Source: Verrucomicrobiota bacterium (GTDB lineage: Bacteria; Verrucomicrobiota; Verrucomicrobiia; Limisphaerales; AAA164-E04). Taken from it: a stretch of 41,191 bases of DNA. Where the stretch lies: the NCBI GenBank assembly GCA_027619545.1, contig JAQCFT010000005.1:1-41191 (forward strand), in the 5' to 3' direction. This document shows, in pieces, positions 35,069 to 41,191 of the stretch. The translations under genes and the position numbers were made by a program. The notes under the pieces were generated by a model that searched no databases, was not told the DNA's origin, and saw only the letters and a list, made by a program, of their open reading frames with translations. How positions within the stretch are numbered: the first letter of the stretch is position 1; every line of letters begins with the position of its first letter.

Positions 35069-35923
35069 ATGAAGATCCGTACCAACAACACGCGTTCCGG
35101 TTTCACTTTGATTGAACTGCTCGTTGTCATTGCCATCATAGCCATCCTCGCAGGCATGTTGCTGCCAGCGCTTTCCAAAGCAAAATCCAAAGCCAAGGCG
35201 ATCCATTGCGTGTCCAATCTCAAGCAGTGGGGAATCATCTGGCAGATGTATGTCGATGATAATGAGGGCAAATTCAGCGATGGCGACATCGGCTGGGCTC
35301 GAGGCGAATGGGTGGTGGCGCTGGCCGAACATTATCAGGAAAAACCCATGCTCCTCCTATGCCCAACGGCTGTCAATCGACGTGGCAATAGCTCCGGCAC
35401 CACCGAAATCAAAAAACCGGTCGGCACCCCCGAAAGTCAATTATCAGACTGGGGCGGCGCATTCACGGCCTACAATTTCCCCAACTTCGCAAATGACTTC
35501 GAAGCAGGATCCAAGTTTCTCATAAGCAGCTATGGTGGAAACAACTGGATTTACAATGCCAAAACAGATATCCAGGGCCGCGCCAAGAAAGATCACTGGG
35601 GATCGCTGGATGTCACCGACAGTGTTTCTGACATTCCACTGTTCCTGGATGCCATGTGGCGTGGCGGTGGTCCTGACCACAGCAACAGCACCAAGGATCA
35701 AGCTCCCCAATACAACGGTCAATGGGCGGGTTTCGGTCAGGAATCCATGCATTTCGCCATGGCCCGACATGGGCAGGGTGTGAATGTCGCTTATTTTGAC
35801 CACTCCGTACGTTCCACTCGCTCACCACGCCAAATCTGGCAGATGAAGTGGCACCGGAGCTACCAACGCCACGGTTTCGAACGCACTAAGAACTTCCCGG
35901 CCTGGATCGGCAACGGAAGATAG
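35069..35923 (+). CDS. Type II secretion/pilin-like protein with prepilin leader (H-X9-DG family)
   Basis: Protein of 284 aa with a textbook type IV prepilin leader: [20 protein letters not shown], with cleavage expected after Gly11 and Glu at +5. The body carries conserved Cys in [10 protein letters not shown] and LLCPTAV, as in the PVC pseudopilin expansion. Near the C terminus, [14 protein letters not shown] matches the H-X9-DG motif except that the last residue is His rather than Gly. These proteins are exported and anchored by the leader helix; their role is unproven and PVC genomes often have dozens. It stands alone, followed by repeats. Confidence 0.93.
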   Translation: MKIRTNNTRSGFTLIELLVVIAIIAILAGMLLPALSKAKSKAKAIHCVSNLKQWGIIWQMYVDDNEGKFSDGDIGWARGEWVVALAEHYQEKPMLLLCPTAVNRRGNSSGTTEIKKPVGTPESQLSDWGGAFTAYNFPNFANDFEAGSKFLISSYGGNNWIYNAKTDIQGRAKKDHWGSLDVTDSVSDIPLFLDAMWRGGGPDHSNSTKDQAPQYNGQWAGFGQESMHFAMARHGQGVNVAYFDHSVRSTRSPRQIWQMKWHRSYQRHGFERTKNFPAWIGNGR

Positions 35924-35929
35924 TTAAAT

Positions 35930-35957
35930 GGTGAATAGTGAATGTTGAATGGTGAAT
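35930..35957. repeat. Four tandem heptamers of the form NNTGAAT
   Basis: Seven-base units GGTGAAT, AGTGAAT, GTTGAAT and GGTGAAT run in direct tandem from 35930, seven bases after the pseudopilin stop. They look like a short simple-sequence repeat rather than a hairpin. Confidence 0.85.
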
Positions 35958-35965
35958 TGTTCAGC

Positions 35966-36052
35966 AAGGTAGAGCGTGCCGTCCCTGGCGCGCCCCTTGT
36001 GGTGTTCGAGCTGCCACCAATCTCCGCTTTGGGAAGCCTTCGGTTTTCATCG
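35966..36052. repeat. Dispersed copy related to the 141-bp repeat
   Basis: This stretch shares GGTAG-CGTG-CGTCCC-GGCGCGCCC and the later TTTGG-AAGCCTT segment with the units at 12515-12796, in the same order and orientation, but is clearly diverged. It indicates a repeat family with members outside the tandem array. Confidence 0.6.
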
Positions 36053-36161
36053 GCCTATATCCTTTTTCAGAACACAACATAAGGGTTTGGGCAATCAATT
36101 ACGCCAGGGTTCCCTTTGAGCGGCATCCCTGAACACTTATGCCATAAGGTGCGTACCGGGA

Positions 36162-36177
36162 TCCCGACGAGTCGGGA
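36162..36177 (-). terminator. Hairpin at the end of the ABC exporter gene
   Basis: TCCCGA and TCGGGA flank a CGAG loop, two nt beyond the exporter stop codon. No T run follows, so it may be a weak terminator or a member of a palindromic repeat family. Confidence 0.35.
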
Positions 36178-36179
36178 AT

Positions 36180-38006
36180 CTACCTGCTGTCAGAGATTTT
36201 CTCGAAACCTTCTTCGATGAAGGTGGTATTCTGAATGCGGGTAAGCCGGGCATAGACGCCGTCTTGCTTGATCAGGTCGTCATGCGCACCCCGTTCGATG
36301 ATGTTGCCTTCTTTGAGGACAAGAATCTGGTCAGCCTTGCGGATCGTGCTCAGGCGGTGGGCAATCACAAAGCTGGTCCGGCCTTTCAACAACCGCTCCA
36401 GGGCCTCCTGAATCAGTCGCTCCGTGGCTGTGTCCACACTGGCCGTGGCCTCGTCCAGTATCAGGATTGGAGCGTCCTTGAGCAAAGCTCTGGCAATGCT
36501 GATGCGTTGCTTCTCCCCGACGCTGAGTTTCACCCCGCGCTCGCCAACATGGGAATCGTACCCCTCAGGCAAGCGCTCGATGAAGTCGTGACAGTTCGCA
36601 GCCTGTGCTGCCCGGATCAAATCTTCCTCTCCTGCATCCAGATTGCCATACGCAATGTTCTCCCGCACTGTGCCATTGAACAAAAACGGTTCCTGCGAAA
36701 CCACACTGATCTCACGGCGCAATGAAGCCAGATCCAACTGGCTTACATCCTGTCCATCGATGGTAATGGTCCCACTGGTCAATTCGTAAAACGCGGGCAG
36801 CAGATTCACAATGGATGATTTTCCGGCGCCCGTGGGCCCCACCAATGCAATCATCTCACCGGATCGGGCATGCAGGTCAATGTCGTGGAGAACGGTTCGG
36901 TCCTCTCCATATTGGAAAACCACCTTTTTGTAGACCACGTCCCCTTTGACAGGAGTTTTCAGGATTTGTGTCCGATCCGGCCTTTCGGGATCAGCATCCA
37001 AAATATCGAACACCCTCTCACCTGCGGCACGCGCTCCCTGCATCATCTGGTTCAAACTGTGCAAGCGTCCGATAGGCTCATAAAACAGTCCGAGAAACAG
37101 GACAAAACCAACCAAATCACCAACAGACATGACATCCTGAATCACCATCCGTCCACCGATCCAAAGCACCAACCCCGTTCCAAGCGAAGTGGCAAACGCC
37201 ATGGTCGGTGAATAAATCGCCCAGGCCTTCATGATGCCCAAGGATCCCAGACGAAGCGCATGGGATCGATCGGCAAAACGGCGATCTTCATGTTTCTGAC
37301 GACAGAAAGCCTTGATTTGGCGGATTCCCTGAAGGTTATCCATCAACAACGCGTTCATGGCGCTGGCAGCCTCCCGCTGACGACGATAACGACGGTGTGC
37401 GGTCAGGGTATAGGCCAATGCGCCTCCAATCAGCACCGGCATGGGAATCAGCGCCACCCAGGCGAGTGTGGGGTTCATCGCAAACAAGAAAAACAACACC
37501 CCAACCACGCTCAACACAGCCACCGTCCCCTGCTCTGTCCCGTCGATCAAAACGCGTTCGACATTGTTCACGTCCTCAATCACGCGGGTCATCAAATCGC
37601 CTGAAGCACGTTGATCGAAATATCCGACCGGCAAATGCTGCAGTTTGTCGTAAACCTGCTGGCGCATGTCATAGATGACATTTTGTTCGAAGTGATTGTT
37701 AATGATGATCCGCAAGCTGTTGAACAATTCACGCAGCAGAAAAGCGCCGATCAAGCTGCCCATCACCCAGGGTAATTCATCGAGCCGCTTGTTGGAGATG
37801 ACCTCATCGATGACATAGGAAGTCAATTTCGGATAGACAAACGCAAAGGCAAGCGAAACAACCGCACACCCTACCGTCCCCAGAGCCATCCATTTATAAG
37901 GCATGAGAAACACCGACACCCGCCGGACGATCTCCCACGTACTTCGCTTCCGAGCCCCATAATCACGGCTACGCCCCTTCCCCGAACTGATACCACGACG
38001 ACTCAC
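36180..38006 (-). CDS. ABC exporter, ATP-binding and permease in one protein (MsbA-like)
   Basis: Half-transporter of 608 aa with an N-terminal six-helix permease (about 30-310) and a C-terminal ATPase. Visible motifs: Walker A GPTGAGKS (390-397), Q-loop Gln438 (VVSQEP), signature LSVGEKQ (about 494-500) in place of LSGGQ, Walker B ILILDE (514-519) and H-loop His550 (VIAHRLS). It acts as a homodimer or heterodimer in the inner membrane, exporting lipid or another hydrophobic substrate; MsbA/BmrA-like members are the closest type. It is downstream of SDR and ileS on the minus strand but separated by 140 nt. Confidence 0.92.
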   Translation of the reverse strand: MSRRGISSGKGRSRDYGARKRSTWEIVRRVSVFLMPYKWMALGTVGCAVVSLAFAFVYPKLTSYVIDEVISNKRLDELPWVMGSLIGAFLLRELFNSLRIIINNHFEQNVIYDMRQQVYDKLQHLPVGYFDQRASGDLMTRVIEDVNNVERVLIDGTEQGTVAVLSVVGVLFFLFAMNPTLAWVALIPMPVLIGGALAYTLTAHRRYRRQREAASAMNALLMDNLQGIRQIKAFCRQKHEDRRFADRSHALRLGSLGIMKAWAIYSPTMAFATSLGTGLVLWIGGRMVIQDVMSVGDLVGFVLFLGLFYEPIGRLHSLNQMMQGARAAGERVFDILDADPERPDRTQILKTPVKGDVVYKKVVFQYGEDRTVLHDIDLHARSGEMIALVGPTGAGKSSIVNLLPAFYELTSGTITIDGQDVSQLDLASLRREISVVSQEPFLFNGTVRENIAYGNLDAGEEDLIRAAQAANCHDFIERLPEGYDSHVGERGVKLSVGEKQRISIARALLKDAPILILDEATASVDTATERLIQEALERLLKGRTSFVIAHRLSTIRKADQILVLKEGNIIERGAHDDLIKQDGVYARLTRIQNTTFIEEGFEKISDSR

Positions 38007-38107
38007 GATACAAAAGGAAAGTCGAATGAAGGGAAAGAATACTCATCATCCCCAAGTGAACTGCCCAAAAAGCAAGGCTGCTGTAAAAAAACCATCACCA
38101 TTAAAAC

Positions 38108-38133
38108 ATCTGCGTTAATCTGCGAAATCTGCG
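38108..38133. repeat. Three-fold ATCTGCG repeat
   Basis: ATCTGCG occurs three times with 10- and 9-nt periods at 38108, 38118 and 38127 in the gap between the SDR and the ABC exporter. The element resembles the short ATCTGCGTTA-type intergenic repeat I recall from many PVC genomes. It is not a coding feature. Confidence 0.6.
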
Positions 38134-38146
38134 GTTAAAGCCAAAA

Positions 38147-38899
38147 TCAATAAGTAGCACGCCCCCCGGAAATATCAAACACCCCACCGGTTGAAAACGA
38201 ACAATCCTCCGAAGCCAACCAGGACACCAAAGCCGCCACTTCATGCGGTTGACCCACGCGCTTCATAGGGATCTTGGACACCATGTAATCAATATGTTCC
38301 TGACTCACCTGCCTGAGGATATCCGTTTGAATCACCGCAGGCGTCACACAATTGACATGTACCCCGGTTTCAGCGAGTTCCTTCCCGAGCGATTTGGTTA
38401 AACCAATCACACCCGATTTTGCAGCACTGTAATGAGATGCATTGGGGTTTCCTTCTTTCCCGGCAATTGAAGCAATATTGATGATCCGACCGTAACCATG
38501 GCTCATCATATGAGGCACCACCGCGTGACACACATAAAAGACTGCCATCAGGTCCAGCTCAATCACATCACGCCATTCCTGCCAACTGCATTCCCAGAGC
38601 TTTTTGCTCACACCTGCGATGCCCGCATTATTGACGGCAATGTCGATTTTCCCCATGGAAGCCGCCGTATTGTTGGCGGCTTCGGCAACAGATTCCGTAG
38701 AAGTAAGATCCACTGGTTGAACCTGCACCGAAGATGGATCATCCAGTTTCGATACAAACTCCCGGGCTGCGGCTTCGTCTTTATCCCAAATGGAGCAACG
38801 CGCCCCGGAATCCAGAAACCGTTGCACGATGGCCTTTCCTATTCCCCTGGCTCCTCCGGTCACAACAGCAACACGATCTTTTAAATCAATGGCATTCAT
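38147..38899 (-). CDS. SDR family oxidoreductase, FabG-like
   Basis: Classical short-chain dehydrogenase of 250 aa: cofactor motif TGGARGIG (14-21), NNAG (90-93), catalytic Ser144, Tyr157 and Lys161 in HYSAAKSG, and the NCVTPAVIQTD segment. The ending GVFDISGGRATY is typical of a group of sugar- or hydroxy-acid dehydrogenases such as keto-deoxy-fuconate dehydrogenase-like enzymes, so carbohydrate substrates are plausible but not proven. The start is 15 nt downstream of the ileS stop on the same strand, consistent with cotranscription. Confidence 0.88.
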   Translation of the reverse strand: MNAIDLKDRVAVVTGGARGIGKAIVQRFLDSGARCSIWDKDEAAAREFVSKLDDPSSVQVQPVDLTSTESVAEAANNTAASMGKIDIAVNNAGIAGVSKKLWECSWQEWRDVIELDLMAVFYVCHAVVPHMMSHGYGRIINIASIAGKEGNPNASHYSAAKSGVIGLTKSLGKELAETGVHVNCVTPAVIQTDILRQVSQEHIDYMVSKIPMKRVGQPHEVAALVSWLASEDCSFSTGGVFDISGGRATY

Positions 38900-38914
38900 G
38901 GGAGCAAAATCAAA

Positions 38915-41191
38915 TCAAGCGGTTTGAGTTGTCGACGCGGACACGGCTTCGATGCAGCGAGGGCAGATTTCCGGATGCTCCGTGTGGCTGCCGACTTCGG
39001 TTTCCCAATGCCAGCACCGTTTACACTTGGAACCATCCGCTTTTTCAACACGCACAACGACGTCCGAACCGCTCTCAAAGACCAGTTGCGAGACATTCAT
39101 GATCTCGCGCAGCACGGCTTGGTGTGCGTTTGCCGCTTCCAATTCGGCCTCAGGCAACTGTATCACGAGCCGGGCTTCCAACGCTTTGCCAATGAGTTTT
39201 TCACGTCGGGCGTCTTCCAGTTTGGACAAAGCCTGATCCCGCCACCCCAACCAGCGGCCCCATTGTTCACGCTCGGCATCACTCAGGTTGAACACCTGCG
39301 GTTGCCATTCCTGCAAGTGCACCGTGTCCGTCTCTTGATTGCCAGGGATGTATCCCCAAGCTTCATCCGATGTGAACACCAGTATCGGAGACAGGGCCTG
39401 ACTCAATCGACGCACAATATGATGCAACACGGTCTGGGTTGACCGACGTGCATGTGAATGGGCGGCATCGGAATACAGCCTGTCTTTCACCAAATCGTGG
39501 TAAATGGATGAAATCTGAACAGCGGTAAATTGACTGATCTTCTGGTAAACGATGTGGAACTCATACTTCTCGTAGCATTCGAATACCTGTGCTTCGACCG
39601 CAGACCAAGCATCCAGCATCCAACGATCAAGTGGCGTCAACTGATCATGCGGCACCGCATGCTTCTCCGGATCGTAGTCGTAAAGATTGGACAACTGAAA
39701 TCTCAGGGAATTTCGCAGCAACCGATACGTTTCTGCAACGGTCTTGATACGCTCTTCACTGACCACGATGTCGTTTCGGAAATCCTGGGATGCCACCCAG
39801 AGACGCACAATGTCCGCTCCATAAGTACCAATGTAAGCTTCCGCGGTTTGCGGTTTTTCATATCCGCCCTGCCCTTGTTTGCTCTTTGAAATTTTCTCCT
39901 TGTCCGCATCCACCATGAACCCATGGGTCAACACCTCCTTGTAAGGAGCCGTTCCATGGGCTGCGAGTGAGAGCAATAACGACGATTGAAACCAACCGCG
40001 ATGCTGATCACTGCCTTCGAGATACAGGTCAGCTTGCCAGGGTTTGGGCTCGCAATCGGTCTGCCCTTCCTTGGAACGACGCTGCAATTCCTCACGCGCC
40101 ATGATGACACTGCGTGATGAACTCCCGGAATCAATCCAGACATCCAGAGTGTCCGTGGACTTGGCCACCGCTTCGGCTCCGTCCCAACCTTCAGGGCGAA
40201 CTTTTTGCCAGAGACTCTCCGCCGTTTCAGAAAACCAGATATTGGAACCATGTTCCTCGATCAGCCCGGCAACGTTCTTGACGATGCGTCCATCCAGCAA
40301 GGGATTGCCGTCGGCATCATAAAAGGCGGGGATGGGCACACCCCAGGTGCGTTGACGTGAGATACACCAGTCGGGTCTGGATTGAACCGCGCCTTCGATC
40401 CGGTTGCGTCCCCATTCGGGCACCCATTGGACTTGGGCAATTTCATTCAAAGCCTTTTCCCGGAATCCATCGTGATCCACATTGATGAACCATTGATCCA
40501 TGGCCCGGAAAATGACGGGCGTTTTACTGCGCCAGCAATGCGGGTAACTGTGTGTGTAATCCTGGTGAAGCAAGAGCGCGTTCTTACCTTTCAAGACTTC
40601 CAGCACTGCTTCATTGGCTTCGCTCTTGCCCTGCTTTTCTAGAATGGATTTGCCGATCAAATCCTCCGGCATTTGTTGTTCCGCCGGAAGGTCGGTGGTG
40701 TGCGCCAGGCAACCTCGATCATCCACAGGAGAATAAATTGGCAAACCTGCCTGCATTCCCAAACCATAATCCTCCAGACCATGACCGGGCGCAATGTGAA
40801 CGAAACCGGTACCGGTGCTGTCATCCACAAAATCAGCATCGTGCAATTTGCCTGTCCGATCGCAAAATGGATGTTCATATTCGATCTGCGCCAACTGTGT
40901 GGCATCCAGACTTCGAACAATCTGGTAGTCCTCCCACCCCATTTTCTCCACCAGACCATCCAGCAAGCCTACGGAAAGGATATAAGATTCATCCCCAACC
41001 TGGATCTGGGTGTATTGGAATTTGGAACTGAACGCCACGGCCAGGTTGGCGGGCAAGGTCCAGGGCGTGGTGGTCCAGATCAGGACAAAGAGGTTGGGTT
41101 CGCCTTTGACCTTGAATTTGACATAGATACTGGGGCTGACGTGGTCGGCGTATTCTACCTCGGCTTCCGCCAGGCCAGTTTGACAGGGAAT
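38915..41191 (-). CDS. ileS: Isoleucyl-tRNA synthetase, partial (N terminus beyond window)
   Basis: Class I aminoacyl-tRNA synthetase that charges tRNA-Ile and edits misactivated valine. The frame is open to the right edge, so the HIGH motif and N terminus are outside the window. Present are the CP1 editing domain (WTTTPWTLPANLAVAF, FVHIAPGHGLEDYG), the catalytic part (DWCISRQRTWGVPIPA, DVWIDSGSSS, YLEGSDQHRGWFQSSLL), the signature lysine loop KISKSKQG, the anticodon-binding helices and a C-terminal zinc finger (CKRCWHWE, CPRC). The zinc finger marks the bacterial IleS type. The stop is at 38915-38917, 15 nt from the SDR start. Confidence 0.97.
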   Translation of the reverse strand: MPCQTGLAEAEVEYADHVSPSIYVKFKVKGEPNLFVLIWTTTPWTLPANLAVAFSSKFQYTQIQVGDESYILSVGLLDGLVEKMGWEDYQIVRSLDATQLAQIEYEHPFCDRTGKLHDADFVDDSTGTGFVHIAPGHGLEDYGLGMQAGLPIYSPVDDRGCLAHTTDLPAEQQMPEDLIGKSILEKQGKSEANEAVLEVLKGKNALLLHQDYTHSYPHCWRSKTPVIFRAMDQWFINVDHDGFREKALNEIAQVQWVPEWGRNRIEGAVQSRPDWCISRQRTWGVPIPAFYDADGNPLLDGRIVKNVAGLIEEHGSNIWFSETAESLWQKVRPEGWDGAEAVAKSTDTLDVWIDSGSSSRSVIMAREELQRRSKEGQTDCEPKPWQADLYLEGSDQHRGWFQSSLLLSLAAHGTAPYKEVLTHGFMVDADKEKISKSKQGQGGYEKPQTAEAYIGTYGADIVRLWVASQDFRNDIVVSEERIKTVAETYRLLRNSLRFQLSNLYDYDPEKHAVPHDQLTPLDRWMLDAWSAVEAQVFECYEKYEFHIVYQKISQFTAVQISSIYHDLVKDRLYSDAAHSHARRSTQTVLHHIVRRLSQALSPILVFTSDEAWGYIPGNQETDTVHLQEWQPQVFNLSDAEREQWGRWLGWRDQALSKLEDARREKLIGKALEARLVIQLPEAELEAANAHQAVLREIMNVSQLVFESGSDVVVRVEKADGSKCKRCWHWETEVGSHTEHPEICPRCIEAVSASTTQTA

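Overview
The window reads as chromosome of a free-living, probably aquatic member of the Verrucomicrobiota, or at least of the PVC group. The evidence is family content rather than a marker gene. There are secreted c-type-heme proteins of the PSCyt1/DUF1549/DUF1553 and DUF1587/1595/1592/1588/1585 families, each paired with a Tat-type DUF1501 or DUF1552 partner. There is also a short pseudopilin of the PVC H-X9-DG type, and GC-rich intergenic repeats. No phage, plasmid, CRISPR, tRNA or rRNA feature was seen.

Layout. 1-1.7 kb: an SDR oxidoreductase and a frameshifted relic of a small secreted protein. 1.8-5.2 kb: module A, a DUF1592-type heme protein overlapping a DUF1552 Tat protein. 5.2-7.8 kb (minus strand): an arsRDA arsenite operon with a readable promoter and ArsR-type operator, but no efflux pump in the window. 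8-12.5 kb: module B, a PSD1 heme protein followed by DUF1501. 12.5-12.9 kb: a 141-bp tandem repeat. 13-18 kb: a PhyH-type dioxygenase, a BNR sialidase-like protein, an unassigned secreted protein (minus), a Tat-type phosphotriesterase-family hydrolase and an AlkB-type repair enzyme. 18-22.8 kb: a large unassigned secreted protein, a sodium:solute symporter and a coupled small membrane protein. 23-25.2 kb: an EF-G-like GTPase with its terminator. 25.2-28.2 kb: a three-gene operon for a nucleotide-linked, probably C-methylated deoxysugar. 28.3-34.5 kb: module C, a PSD1 heme protein carrying a LamG insert, DUF1501, NUDIX and ROK kinase. 34.5-41.2 kb: rpmB (minus), a pseudopilin, repeats, then an MsbA-like ABC exporter, an SDR and ileS (all minus; ileS runs off the right edge).

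The most distinctive theme is three separate pairs of a Sec-exported CxxCH heme protein with a Tat-exported partner. In modules B and C different beta-sandwich domains (galactose-binding-like versus LamG) occupy the same position in the heme protein. With the sialidase, the symporter, the ROK kinase and the large secreted protein, this suggests extracellular handling of complex glycans or other polymers, but the reactions of these pairs are not established. ileS, rpmB and the EF-G homologue indicate chromosomal housekeeping context, so the accessory modules are interspersed rather than on an obvious island.
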